In this document: positions 1 to 8,734 of the stretch, in pieces
How positions within the stretch are numbered: position 1 is the first letter of the stretch
Layout: each line of letters starts with the position of its first letter
DNA from: Candidatus Acetatifactor stercoripullorum
GTDB taxonomy: Bacteria; Bacillota; Clostridia; Lachnospirales; Lachnospiraceae
DNA length: 39,629 nucleotides
Assembly: GCA_019114005.1 (NCBI GenBank)
Contig: DXGH01000058.1
Span: forward strand, 1 to 39,629
Direction: 5' to 3'
Notes under the pieces: model-generated
What the model was told of the DNA's origin: nothing
Database searches by the model: none
What the model saw: only the letters and a program-made list of their open reading frames with translations
Translations under genes and position numbers: made by a program

Positions 1-47
1 ATAAAATCAGGCTTTTTTCTTTGTTAAAACAGAACAACTCCTCACAG

Positions 48-1665
48 GTTTGTGGTAAAATTGAGATGTCAAGTAACAATTCACCATATCCACCTGAAAG
101 GAGTTGTACCTATATGATACCATACAATCAGCTTTCTTTGGCAGATATTTTTGCAGATTTCCAGGAAATTTATGAATCCGACAAACCTCAGTTCCTCTCC
201 CTCTTACAACAACACATTGACCTTGATGAAATTGTTCCTGCCTCCTTCCGGAAGCATTTCTATGCATCCACAGGAAGATCCCGTAAATACCCTTTGAATG
301 CTTTTTTATGGGCGCTCATCATCCAGCGGATCTTTTCCATCCCAACCGATTCCCTTCTCCTTGTCTTTCTCCGCTATTCCCGCCATCTCCGCGAATTCTG
401 TGGCTTTGACAAGGTTCCGGACGCCTCTAAAATTACCCGTTTCAAACAGGACTTCCTTGATGACTTCCAAACTGTTTTTGACCGGCTTGTTGATCTTACT
501 GAGCCAATCTGCCAGGAAATTGACTTTGCCAAAGCCGACATGGCAATCTTTGACTCCTCCGGCATTGAAGCATGGGTAGCGGAAAATAACCCCAAGTATG
601 CAAACCGCATTATTAAGCAACTCAAAGCTTATGCGAAAGCCATGCATTTTGATGACAGCTATGATCCCTGCAAGGCCGCTTACGCTTCCATGCCCTCACA
701 TTCTTCCGCAAATCCTGACATTAAGCAGCTTTACATTGACGGGCATTTCTGTTATGCCTATAAATTCGGCATTGTAACCAACGGCTTGGGCATTATCCGC
801 CATATCGACTTCTACAACAAGGATTTTTTTGAAAAACATCCTGAAATCGTTATAGAAAAGAAGTCGGATTCCCCTGATGAGGATAAATCTGTCCATGATG
901 CCAGACTGCTTATTCCCACTTTAAAGGATTTCTTTGCCGCCCATCCGCTCATCAATCCCAAAGTATTCCTCGGTGATGCCGCTTTCGATTCTGTCAGGCT
1001 TTATAAGGAACTTCTTTCCGGCGATACCTTTGGCACAGATGCCGATGGCAATGGCATCCATTTTCAAAAAGCCTATATTCCGCTGAACTCCCGCGCTAGG
1101 CTGGAAAATAAGGATTATTCCCTGAACCAGAGCGGCATTCCCTGTTGCCCCAATGATGCTTCCCTTCCTATGAAACCGGAAGGCACCAGCAAACTCAAAA
1201 GCGGCGTTTCCCGTTATAAATTCAGCTGCCCAAACATCAAATGGGAAAAAGATGCTTCTGCCGGAAAATATCACCGTGTCTGTCATTGTGACAATCCCTG
1301 TACATCTTCTTCCTGTGGGAGAATGGTGTACATCTATCCGGAGAAAAACCTCCGGATGTACCCAGGCACCCTGCGTGGAACTGCTGAATGGGATGATACC
1401 TATAAAACCAGAACCACCGTGGAACGCTCCATCCATCACATCAAAGACAGCTTCGGGCTTGCCGGGCGCAAAACCCAGAACGAAAAAACGCTTCACGCCG
1501 ACTTGCTCCTGACAGGAATCACACAGCTGATTGGTGTAATTCTTGCTGATAAGCTCCACCAGCACAAATACATTCGGAGCCTGAAGCCCCTGGTCGCATA
1601 GGGTTTACCTCTTTCATAAAGGTTTTCCACCTCTCCCTCTATAAGTGCGCTCATTTTTCACAAAT
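48..1665 (+). mobile_element. Insertion sequence with one DDE transposase gene
   Basis: A single transposase gene is flanked by imperfect inverted ends. The left end at 48-65 reads TTTGTGGTAAAATTGAG after its first base. The right end at 1650-1665 reads TTTGTGAAAAATGAG on the opposite strand. The outer borders are estimates, and I could not find a clear target-site duplication. The coding strand is pyrimidine-rich, unlike the purine-rich coding strands of the genes around it, which fits a transferred element. The gene is uninterrupted with all three acidic residues, so the copy may be active. Confidence 0.6.
114..1601 (+). CDS. IS transposase, DDE type (IS1182/IS4-like superfamily)
   Basis: This 495-residue transposase would cut and join the ends of the surrounding insertion sequence. 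The ATG at 114 was chosen over an in-frame TTG at 21 because AAAGGAG lies about ten bases upstream. The RNase H-like catalytic triad appears as D147 in FDSSGIEAW, D288 in GDAAFDS and E437 in TTVERSIHHIKD. Between the second D and the E is an insertion with seven cysteines (two near residue 345, one at 372, four at 390-401) that may bind zinc, a feature seen in several large DDE_Tnp_1-type transposases. The N-terminal 110 residues form the helical DNA-binding part. No frameshift is visible. The exact IS family is uncertain without a database search; the DDE assignment is firm. Confidence 0.85.
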   Translation: MIPYNQLSLADIFADFQEIYESDKPQFLSLLQQHIDLDEIVPASFRKHFYASTGRSRKYPLNAFLWALIIQRIFSIPTDSLLLVFLRYSRHLREFCGFDKVPDASKITRFKQDFLDDFQTVFDRLVDLTEPICQEIDFAKADMAIFDSSGIEAWVAENNPKYANRIIKQLKAYAKAMHFDDSYDPCKAAYASMPSHSSANPDIKQLYIDGHFCYAYKFGIVTNGLGIIRHIDFYNKDFFEKHPEIVIEKKSDSPDEDKSVHDARLLIPTLKDFFAAHPLINPKVFLGDAAFDSVRLYKELLSGDTFGTDADGNGIHFQKAYIPLNSRARLENKDYSLNQSGIPCCPNDASLPMKPEGTSKLKSGVSRYKFSCPNIKWEKDASAGKYHRVCHCDNPCTSSSCGRMVYIYPEKNLRMYPGTLRGTAEWDDTYKTRTTVERSIHHIKDSFGLAGRKTQNEKTLHADLLLTGITQLIGVILADKLHQHKYIRSLKPLVA

Positions 1666-1833
1666 CTTAACGTTCAACCATATATTGCAATACCTCTCCT
1701 GTCCTTTCAGCCGTAAAATCATAATCTGCCCAACCCAGGTATGCTTTAAGGGTGAAATCATAAACCCGTTTCGCAATTACCTAAAATACATAAGAATTAT
1801 ACCATAACTTGTCATTAGGATGCAATGAAATAC

Positions 1834-1862
1834 TTGCGCCCTTTATCAGGGAGTCTTATAAT
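1834..1862 (+). promoter_or_regulatory. Sigma-A type promoter for the small coiled-coil gene
   Basis: A perfect -10 hexamer TATAAT (1857-1862) follows a weak -35 TTGCGC (1834-1839) with 17-bp spacing. It lies just before the 1898 gene and beyond the IS end, so this gene probably kept its own promoter after the insertion. Confidence 0.6.
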
Positions 1863-1897
1863 ATTTAAAAGACAGAGTCAGAAAAGGAGCGGAAAAA

Positions 1898-2200
1898 ATG
1901 GATTGGATGGAAAAGCTTGGAGATACAATTTCGGCAAAGGGGAGAGAGGCAGCGGATAAGGCAAAGGAAATGGCGCAGATTGCCAGTCTGAAAAGCCAGA
2001 TTTCCACCTGTGAAGAGGTTATAAAGAAAAACTATATGGAAATCGGAAGGCTGTATTATGAAAAATATGGGGCTGATGATACACCTGTGGCGGAGGAAGG
2101 GCAGGAGGCGCCCTTTGAGAAACAATGCAGGGCGATCAGAAACGCCAGAAACGGAGTAAATGAGCTCCAGGAAAAGATCAGAGAGCTGAAGGGGCTGTAG
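1898..2200 (+). CDS. Small coiled-coil protein of unknown function
   Basis: A 100-residue protein with no recognised domain, signal peptide or membrane segment. It is strongly helical and charged. Residues 1-35 are Lys/Glu/Ala-rich, residues 30-60 contain CEEVIKKNYMEIGRLYYEKY, and the last 25 residues again look like coiled coil. The start is supported by AAAAGGAGCGG before the ATG. This layout resembles short Clostridial proteins in which a coiled coil precedes a zinc ribbon, but no ribbon is present: there are only two cysteines, not paired as CxxC. It is monocistronic, with its own promoter and a strong terminator shared with the convergent penicillin-binding protein gene. No function is proposed. 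Confidence 0.8.
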   Translation: MDWMEKLGDTISAKGREAADKAKEMAQIASLKSQISTCEEVIKKNYMEIGRLYYEKYGADDTPVAEEGQEAPFEKQCRAIRNARNGVNELQEKIRELKGL

Positions 2201-2230
2201 GGTGTCAGAGCATAGGAATCAAACCGGCAA

Positions 2231-2268
2231 AAAAGGCTGGCGTACCATATTGGGTACGTCAGCCTTTT
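2231..2268. terminator. Bidirectional intrinsic terminator
   Basis: A 16-bp stem with one G-T mismatch pairs AAAAGGCTGGCGTACC (2231-2246) with 2253-2268 across a 6-nt loop. T-runs occur on the outer side of both arms, so it can stop the small coiled-coil gene and the convergent penicillin-binding protein gene. Confidence 0.9.
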
Positions 2269-2276
2269 GTTGATGC

Positions 2277-4991
2277 CTATTGGCCGCCTTCGCCCTCTGC
2301 CGCCTGCTGTTGCTGCTGGGCGGCGATGGCTGCAGCGTTTCTCTGGTCAATTTCCCAGCGCTGCTGGTTGATCACTGTCTCATAGTCAGGGTTTGCAAAA
2401 AAGGTTGCATCGTGCTGACAGTGAGTGGTGGTGGAATTGGTTGTGGTCTGGGTTCCGTCAGGGTTCGTAGTGATGGTGGAAGAACCGCTGACCAGGGAAG
2501 GATCCTCCTGCAAAGGAAGCTCCATCACTCCCGTATACTTAAACGGACAGTCAGGACTTGCGGGCACCTGGTCATAGTCACAGATGTCGCCCTGATAATG
2601 GATGTCGCAGCTTTCCGTAGGGACGGTTCCCTCTGCAAAGTACTCTGTCACAACACAGCCCTGAGCGTCGCACAGCCCGGGTATGGGCAGCTTGCCGGAC
2701 TTGGAGCAGACCTGAGCCTGTACGATGCCGCTTGGGATACTGAACTGCTCGTTGGGCAGATTTTCATGCACCCGTTCCATCACGGCGCGCCAAAGGGTTC
2801 TGGCCACAGCAGACTCGTTATTGGAGCTGCTGGTGCTCATGCCGATATTATTGTCGTAGCCGGCCCAGGTGGTACAGGTATAATAGGGCGTAAAGCCAGT
2901 GAACCAAACATCGTGATAGTCGGTGGAGGTGCCGGTTTTCCCGGCGATAGCTACGCCGCCGAAATTACATCTGGTGCCTGTACCTGTGGTAACCACATCC
3001 ACCATGGCGTCTGTCAGAAGGAAAGCGGTGGTTTCCTTGATTACCTGGCGGGTGGTGGGATTGGTGTTGTCCAGAATCACATTGCCGTCGGAATCTGTGA
3101 CTCTGGTATAGAGCTTAGGCTCCACATAGAGGCCGTTGTTTGCAATAGCGGCGTAAGCGGCGTTCAGCTCATAGGGAGTGACGCCATAGGTTAAGCCGCC
3201 CAAGGCCAATGTCTGGTTTACGTCCGAAAAGACCTCACCGTTGATTTCCACACCGTCTGTGAGGGTGGTAAACCCGAAATTTAACAGATAATCGTATCCC
3301 AGCTGAGGGGTGATTACCGTCTGGGTTTTAACGGCAATTATGTTCAAGGACTGTTCAATGGCCTTTCGGATAGAGTTGATGCCACGATAGCCGGAATACC
3401 AGTTGCTCACGGGCCTTCCGTCCGCATAGTTAAAGGGTGCATCCAGATAGGGGGTGGCCAGGGTCTGTCCGGCGCTGTCTAAGGCCGGAGCAAAGGCGGC
3501 CAGAACCTTAAAGGTGGAACCGGGGGAGCGCACCGCGTTGGTAGCCCGGTTTAAGGTACGGCGTCCCTCCTTGGCGCCCCGTCCGCCTACAATGGCTACC
3601 ACATAGCCTGTACTTTGATCCTCGATGGCCATGGCAGCCTGGGGCTGGGGGGTCATGGAGATGCTTTCCTCGTAATTGTCCTCGCTGTCCTCCACACCAA
3701 GATCCGCCAGCATGGCGCTGCGGTAGGTGGCAATGGCCTCGTTGGCCTCATCCTGAGAGGAGAAAATCAGATTAAATTTGGAATTCTGATTTTCCTTAAA
3801 CCAGGACATCATATTTTCCTTGCTGAAATTATGCTTTTCCCCGTCCGGGGTGGTAATGGTCAGGGCGTAGGTCAAATACCACTTTACATTCTCCGGGTAA
3901 TTGTCGGGATTTGTGAACTCTTCGTCGGCAATGGCCTGAATGGCGGGATCCATGGTGGATTCAATGCGCAGCCCCCCAGAGGTGAGCATGCTTTCCGCCA
4001 AAGTTTCGGAATAGCCCGCCATTACCAGATCCTCCTTTACCTGCTCGTATACTGCGTCGGAGAAATAAGAGCCGGAGGTGGTGCTGCTTTCCCGGTAATC
4101 CGTGTCATAAAGGCCGATGCGCTCATAGACTGCTTCCGTATCTGCCATAGCCTCGTCGTATTCCGCCTGGGTGATAAAGCCCAGCTCCAGCATTTTGTTC
4201 AGACACCGCTGCCGTCTTTGGGCGTTGTTTTCTGGGTGGCGGATAGGATTATACCAGGAAGGGTTCTGGGTGATGCTGGCGATCACGGCACATTCCGACA
4301 GGGTCAGATCGCTGCAGGATTTCCCGAAATACCGCAAGGAGGCCGCCTCCACGCCAAGGGTGTTCTGGCCCAGATTGATGGCGTTCATATAGCGGAGCAA
4401 AACCTCGTCCTTGGAAAGCTGCTTTGTAATCTCAAGAGCCAGATACTGCTCCTGGATTTTACGCTTTACCTTTTTAATGACATTGTCGCCCTCAGAGGTC
4501 CAGTCGGTGAAAATTGTGTTTTTCAAGAGCTGCTGGGTGATGGTGCTGGCGCCCTGGGTTTCCTCGCCGCCGGTTTTGACAAACTGATAGGCGGCCCGCA
4601 GGATACCCTTTACGTCGATACCATTGTGCTGGTAGAAGCGTTCATCCTCGATGGCCACAAAGGCCTGTCCCAGATGCTCCGGCACCTCATCCATGTCTAC
4701 CTCGATTCGGTTGGAATTGGTGCTTACGTACTGGTCGATTTCATTTCCCTCGCAGTCGTAAACGATAGTTGCTTCACCGGAAGCGATGACGCCGCTTAAG
4801 CGGACAGTGGGCGTATCTGCCAGTATGCCCCGAAAGGCGCCGATTCCCGCAGAAACGCCAAAGATGCCCACAGCGGCGATTGCTATTAAAACTACCTTAA
4901 AACAGGTAAGTATGATTTTTCTCCCCCACTTTGCGGATTTGGAATTCAGAGCCTTCTGCTTGGCCCTGATGCCTTTTTTTCCATAATTCAT
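2277..4991 (-). CDS. Class A penicillin-binding protein (bifunctional transglycosylase/transpeptidase, PBP1A type)
   Basis: This membrane-anchored enzyme polymerises lipid II into glycan strands and cross-links the peptides outside the cell. The start was set at 4991 (MNYGKK) because AAAGGTG lies upstream; an in-frame extension to 5075 has no good ribosome site. The 904 residues contain a basic cytoplasmic tail, a membrane segment at about 28-55, and a GT51 domain with EDERFY (catalytic E115) and GASTITQQL. The transpeptidase has the SxxK motif STFK with nucleophile S492, SLN at 548-550 and KTGT at 685. The C-terminus has a cysteine-containing region (about 770-840) and ends in a Gln/Ala/Gly-rich tail. 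A TATAAT-like -10 on the minus strand lies at 5037-5032. The gene is transcribed alone, divergent from yigZ. Confidence 0.95.
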   Translation of the reverse strand: MNYGKKGIRAKQKALNSKSAKWGRKIILTCFKVVLIAIAAVGIFGVSAGIGAFRGILADTPTVRLSGVIASGEATIVYDCEGNEIDQYVSTNSNRIEVDMDEVPEHLGQAFVAIEDERFYQHNGIDVKGILRAAYQFVKTGGEETQGASTITQQLLKNTIFTDWTSEGDNVIKKVKRKIQEQYLALEITKQLSKDEVLLRYMNAINLGQNTLGVEAASLRYFGKSCSDLTLSECAVIASITQNPSWYNPIRHPENNAQRRQRCLNKMLELGFITQAEYDEAMADTEAVYERIGLYDTDYRESSTTSGSYFSDAVYEQVKEDLVMAGYSETLAESMLTSGGLRIESTMDPAIQAIADEEFTNPDNYPENVKWYLTYALTITTPDGEKHNFSKENMMSWFKENQNSKFNLIFSSQDEANEAIATYRSAMLADLGVEDSEDNYEESISMTPQPQAAMAIEDQSTGYVVAIVGGRGAKEGRRTLNRATNAVRSPGSTFKVLAAFAPALDSAGQTLATPYLDAPFNYADGRPVSNWYSGYRGINSIRKAIEQSLNIIAVKTQTVITPQLGYDYLLNFGFTTLTDGVEINGEVFSDVNQTLALGGLTYGVTPYELNAAYAAIANNGLYVEPKLYTRVTDSDGNVILDNTNPTTRQVIKETTAFLLTDAMVDVVTTGTGTRCNFGGVAIAGKTGTSTDYHDVWFTGFTPYYTCTTWAGYDNNIGMSTSSSNNESAVARTLWRAVMERVHENLPNEQFSIPSGIVQAQVCSKSGKLPIPGLCDAQGCVVTEYFAEGTVPTESCDIHYQGDICDYDQVPASPDCPFKYTGVMELPLQEDPSLVSGSSTITTNPDGTQTTTNSTTTHCQHDATFFANPDYETVINQQRWEIDQRNAAAIAAQQQQQAAEGEGGQ

Positions 4992-5172
4992 AGAGATAAT
5001 CACCTTTCTGCCTGTGGTAACAGACGACATCATTATAACAAAAAATAATATGTAAAGAAAGGCTTTCTTTGCCATATTAAGAATTGTTTCACATTTTTGG
5101 CAGTTTATGCTATCCTTGAAAGGGATTAGAATGCCGGGGAAACCCTGGCGGCGGAAAGGCGCGGAAAAAGAT

Positions 5173-5814
5173 ATGGATTCTTATCGGGTGCTGTTAGAGG
5201 GCGGAGAAGGAGAAATCGTAGAGAAGAAGTCAAGGTTTATTGCCACTGTCAGAAGCTGCGGGACGGAGGAGGAGGCAGTGCGTTTTATCGAAGAGATGAA
5301 GAAGAAGTATTGGGATGCGTCCCACAACTGTTCGGCCTTTGTCATTGGAAAAAGAGGGGAGCTCACCCGCTGCAGCGATGATGGAGAACCCTCGGGCACG
5401 GCCGGAAGGCCCATGCTGGAGGTGCTCCTGGGAGAAGAAATCCGTAACATCGTGGTGGTGGTGACCCGATATTTTGGCGGAACCCTTTTGGGAACCGGGG
5501 GGCTTGTGCGGGCCTACACCCAGGCGGTAAAGGAGGGACTGTGCCACTGTAAAATAGGAGTTATGCGGCATGGGTATGAGATACGCATTTCAACGGACTA
5601 CAATGGGATTGGCAGGATACTTTATCTTCTGGGGCAGAGAGGCATAGAACCTGTGGAGAGCAGCTACGGTGAGGAGGCCACCCTGCTGCTGCACATACCT
5701 GCCGGTGAGGTGGAGCGCTTAAGCCGGGATGTGGCAGAGGCTGTCTGCGGCAGAGCACAATTTGAAAAAGGAAAAGAGATTTATTACATTGACAAAGAAT
5801 CTGATGATAGATAA
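5173..5814 (+). CDS. yigZ: YigZ/IMPACT family protein
   Basis: The protein belongs to the UPF0029/IMPACT family, conserved from bacteria to eukaryotes. The eukaryotic members modulate translation-stress signalling through Gcn1; the bacterial role is not settled. The N-terminal Impact domain is clear, with KKSRFIA, ASHNCSAFVIG, SDDGEPSGTAG and the glycine-rich VVTRYFGGTLLGTGGLVRAY. A C-terminal ferredoxin-like DUF1949 domain follows (last 70 residues). The ATG at 5173 gives 213 residues, the usual family length. In-frame upstream starts at 5107 and 5131 would add a non-conserved basic leader, although the 5131 ATG has a fair Shine-Dalgarno (GAAAGGGA), so the start is not certain. It is probably cytosolic, with no obvious functional link to mgtE downstream. 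Confidence 0.9.
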   Translation: MDSYRVLLEGGEGEIVEKKSRFIATVRSCGTEEEAVRFIEEMKKKYWDASHNCSAFVIGKRGELTRCSDDGEPSGTAGRPMLEVLLGEEIRNIVVVVTRYFGGTLLGTGGLVRAYTQAVKEGLCHCKIGVMRHGYEIRISTDYNGIGRILYLLGQRGIEPVESSYGEEATLLLHIPAGEVERLSRDVAEAVCGRAQFEKGKEIYYIDKESDDR

Positions 5815-5866
5815 AATGGAATAGGCGTAAGGAAAAAAGGACATTTTGAAAGGTGGTGGTTTTTTT

Positions 5867-6031
5867 ATGAGTAGTCACATATGCGGTACAGATAACCCTC
5901 TCCCCCGAAGTTACAGGGACATAAAAAAATCATCAAAGGAGAAATGTCATGGAAAGAATCAAGGAGCTGAAGGAGCTGCTTGTGCTTTTGCGCACAAAGC
6001 AGTATACGAAACTGCGCCAGTATCTTGCTGA
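5867..6031 (+). CDS. Possible leader ORF overlapping the start of mgtE
   Basis: A 54-codon reading frame starts at ATG 5867, preceded by AAAGGTGGTG, which differs from an ideal Bacillus-type Shine-Dalgarno at one base, with a run of T as spacer. It overlaps the first 83 bases of mgtE in another frame. The product has no recognised domain. Its position resembles translated leader ORFs that control Mg2+ transporters in enteric bacteria, but there is no sequence similarity I can point to, and chance is possible. Confidence 0.25.
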   Translation: MSSHICGTDNPLPRSYRDIKKSSKEKCHGKNQGAEGAACAFAHKAVYETAPVSC

Positions 6032-7298
6032 GCTGAATGATGCGGATATTGCGGCTCTCATGGAGGAAATGGAAGAGGAGGATATGCTGAAAATCTTCCG
6101 CATTCTTCCAAAAGACCTGGCGGCGGATGTATTTTCTTATCTGGATGTGGATAATCAGCACATGATCATTACATCCTTAAGCGATAAGGAAGCGGCCAAC
6201 ATTATCAACAATCTGATGTCGGACGATGCGGTGGACCTTTTGGAGGAGATGCCTGCCAATGTGGTGAAAAAGCTGCTGGCAAACGCAAGTCCCGATACCC
6301 GCAGGGATATCAATCACCTGCTGCGTTATCCTGAGGATTCCGCAGGAAGCATCATGACCGTGGAGTACGTGGACCTGAAGGAGAACCTCACCGTAGATCA
6401 GGCCATTGAACGAATCCGGAAGGTTGGGCTGGACAGCGAGACCATAGATATCTGTTATGTGCTGGATGCACAGCGCAGGCTGGTGGGGACTGTGGCGCTG
6501 CGCTACCTGCTGCTAAGCGACGGAGATGAGATCATCGGCGATATTATGCACGAAAACGTGATTTCCGTAAACACGCTGATGGATCAGGAGGAAGTGGCAA
6601 AGCAGTTTAAAAAATATGATTTTACGGCCATGCCGGTGGTGGACAATGAGAACCGCCTGGTGGGAATTATCACCGTGGATGATATTGTGGATATCATGGA
6701 GGAAGAAACCACCGAGGACATGGAAAAAATGGCGGCGATCGTGCCCAGCGATAAGCCTTATATGAAAACCACAGTTTGGGAGACCTATAAAAAAAGGATT
6801 CCCTGGCTTTTGCTTTTGATGGTGTCCGCTACCTTTACCGGCGCCATTATCACCTCCTTTGAGGATGCGCTGAGTGTGTATGCGGTGCTTACGGCGTTTA
6901 TTCCCATGCTGATGGATACCGGAGGCAATGCGGGAGGCCAGGCCAGCGTGACGGTGATCCGCGGTCTGTCTCTGGGAGAAATTGAGTACAGGGATGTGCC
7001 CAGAGTGCTGTGGAAGGAGGTCCGGGTGGCCATCTGCTGCGGCATAAGCCTTGCGGCCGCCAATTTTTTAAAGCTGATGCTGTTTGACAGAGTGGGCTTT
7101 TTGGTGGCCATGGTGGTGAGTGTTACCATTATCGCCGCTGTGCTGATGGCCATGCTGATTGGCTGTCTTTTGCCGGTAGGAGCCAAACGGCTGGGATTCG
7201 ATCCTGCCGTAATGGCAAGCCCTTTTATTACAACCATTGTGGATGCCTTGTCGCTGCTGGTATATTTCCAGGTGGCAACGATGATTTTGGGAATATAA
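5949..7298 (+). CDS. mgtE: Magnesium transporter MgtE
   Basis: This is a dimeric Mg2+ channel of the cytoplasmic membrane, gated by cytosolic Mg2+. Its 449 residues have the full family architecture: an acidic helical N-domain (1-130) with repeated EEMEEED-type segments, two CBS domains (about 135-255) including GSIMT and GIITVDDIVDIMEE, a connecting plug helix, and five membrane segments (about 280-449). The pore signatures PMLMDTGGNAGGQ and FDPAVMASPFITT are intact, the latter with the aspartate that binds the pore Mg2+. AAAGGAG lies eight bases before the ATG. The 134-base gap after yigZ contains a possible leader ORF but no recognisable M-box riboswitch. It is followed by a hairpin and then the MATE gene on the same strand. 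Confidence 0.96.
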   Translation: MERIKELKELLVLLRTKQYTKLRQYLAELNDADIAALMEEMEEEDMLKIFRILPKDLAADVFSYLDVDNQHMIITSLSDKEAANIINNLMSDDAVDLLEEMPANVVKKLLANASPDTRRDINHLLRYPEDSAGSIMTVEYVDLKENLTVDQAIERIRKVGLDSETIDICYVLDAQRRLVGTVALRYLLLSDGDEIIGDIMHENVISVNTLMDQEEVAKQFKKYDFTAMPVVDNENRLVGIITVDDIVDIMEEETTEDMEKMAAIVPSDKPYMKTTVWETYKKRIPWLLLLMVSATFTGAIITSFEDALSVYAVLTAFIPMLMDTGGNAGGQASVTVIRGLSLGEIEYRDVPRVLWKEVRVAICCGISLAAANFLKLMLFDRVGFLVAMVVSVTIIAAVLMAMLIGCLLPVGAKRLGFDPAVMASPFITTIVDALSLLVYFQVATMILGI

Positions 7299-7304
7299 AA
7301 TTAA

Positions 7305-7334
7305 GATGCGCCGGACCAAAAGGTCTGGCGCATC
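7305..7334 (+). other. 13-bp hairpin between mgtE and the MATE gene
   Basis: GATGCGCCGGACC (7305-7317) pairs with 7322-7334 across an AAAA loop with one G-U pair. The bases after it (CTTGCAG) are not a proper T-run, so it is a weak terminator at best. It may instead be an mRNA-stabilising or processing stem that sets the ratio of the two products. Confidence 0.7.
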
Positions 7335-7356
7335 CTTGCAGAAAGGATGAATATAT

Positions 7357-8721
7357 ATGGAACAGAAGGAAGAAAACAAGCTTGGAGTCATGCCGGTGGG
7401 GAAGCTTTTGGTTTCTCTGGCGCTGCCTTCTATTGCGGCACAGATTGTAAATCTCCTTTATAATCTGGTGGACCGCATTTACATTGGGCATATTCCCGGA
7501 ACCGGAGCGCTGGCCCTGACAGGACTTGGGGTGACTCTGCCGGTGATTACCTTGATTGCCGCCTTTGCGGCTCTGATCGGCTTCGGCGGTGCGCCCAGAG
7601 CTTCCATCGCCATGGGTAAGGGAGATTATAAGGAGGCTGAGAAAATCCTTGGAAACTGTGTATTCACCCTCTGTATCTTTGCTCTTGTGCTGACGGCGGT
7701 GTTTTATGTGTATGCAGAGCCGATTCTGTATGCCTTCGGAGCCAGCGGCGATACCATAGGGTATGCTGTGGATTATATGCGCATTTATGTGCTTGGCACG
7801 CTGTTTGTGCAGATTACCACAGGACTCAACGCATTTATCACAGGCCAGGGCTTTGCCTCCACTGGTATGAAAACCGTTTTAATCGGCGCTGGACTGAATC
7901 TGGTTTTGGACCCTGTATTTATCTTTGGGCTTGGAATGGGGGTACAGGGAGCCGCCCTGGCTACCATTCTGTCCCAGGCGGTGTCCGCAGTCTGGGTGCT
8001 GTGCTTTTTATCAGGCAAAAAGACGACCCTGCGCATCCGTGCCGTGAACCTGCGTTTTTCTTTGAAAATCATGGGACCGGTGCTGGCCCTTGGCGTATCG
8101 CCCTTTATCATGCAGGCCACGGAAAGCCTTTTGTCCGTGTGCTTTAACACCTCTTTGCAGAAATACGGCGGGGATGTGGCGGTGGGAGCCATGACCATCC
8201 TTTCCAGTGTGATGCAGGCCTCCATGCTGCCCTTGCAGGGAATGACCCAGGGAATGCAGCCCATAGCCAGCTTTAATTATGGGGCGGGCAAGCTGGACCG
8301 GGTAAGAAAGGTATTCCTTCTCACCCTGGGAAGCTGTCTTGCCTATTCCTTCCTTCTGTGGGCCATCGCAATGCTCTTCCCCCAGGGATTGGCAAGAATC
8401 TTTACCACGGATCAGGAAACCATACAGTACACCCAGTGGGCTATGCGTATTTACATGGCTGTGGCCTGCATTTTCGGGGCGCAGATTGCCTGCCAGCAGA
8501 CCTTTGTGGCGCTGGGAAAGGCGGTGCACTCCCTGTTTTTGGCGGTGCTTAGAAAGGTAATCCTTCTCATTCCCATGATTTACATTCTGCCTAACTTTTT
8601 TGAGGACAAGGTGTTCGCCGTATTTCTGGCGGAGCCGGTGTCTGATCTGCTGGCCGTGTGCACAACTGTGACCCTGTTCTTTGCCACAGCCTGGAAGCTG
8701 ATGAACCCAAAGAAACAATAG
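7357..8721 (+). CDS. MATE family multidrug/cation exporter (MepA/DinF-like)
   Basis: A cation-coupled drug or metabolite antiporter of the cytoplasmic membrane. The 454 residues give about 12 hydrophobic segments in two similar halves, as expected for MATE proteins. Family-typical stretches include LALPSIAAQIVNLLYNLVD near the N-terminus, FGASGDT before membrane segment 4, FITGQGFASTGM in the middle of the first half, and the loop QGMQPIASFNYGAGK in the second half. The ATG follows AGAAAGGA at good spacing. It may be co-transcribed with mgtE or use a local promoter I cannot identify. Its 3' end converges on the ABC transporter pair with only 13 bases between them. The substrate cannot be told from sequence. 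Confidence 0.93.
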   Translation: MEQKEENKLGVMPVGKLLVSLALPSIAAQIVNLLYNLVDRIYIGHIPGTGALALTGLGVTLPVITLIAAFAALIGFGGAPRASIAMGKGDYKEAEKILGNCVFTLCIFALVLTAVFYVYAEPILYAFGASGDTIGYAVDYMRIYVLGTLFVQITTGLNAFITGQGFASTGMKTVLIGAGLNLVLDPVFIFGLGMGVQGAALATILSQAVSAVWVLCFLSGKKTTLRIRAVNLRFSLKIMGPVLALGVSPFIMQATESLLSVCFNTSLQKYGGDVAVGAMTILSSVMQASMLPLQGMTQGMQPIASFNYGAGKLDRVRKVFLLTLGSCLAYSFLLWAIAMLFPQGLARIFTTDQETIQYTQWAMRIYMAVACIFGAQIACQQTFVALGKAVHSLFLAVLRKVILLIPMIYILPNFFEDKVFAVFLAEPVSDLLAVCTTVTLFFATAWKLMNPKKQ

Positions 8722-8734
8722 GTCTGTTTCCTTT

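Noticed and set aside
2280..4799. Long open frames antisense to the penicillin-binding protein gene
   Set aside because: They lack ribosome sites and protein-family features and mirror the codon bias of the real gene.
5815..5948. M-box (Mg2+) riboswitch before mgtE
   Set aside because: The conserved M-box core is not recognisable and the gap of 134 bases is short for the full element plus an expression platform.
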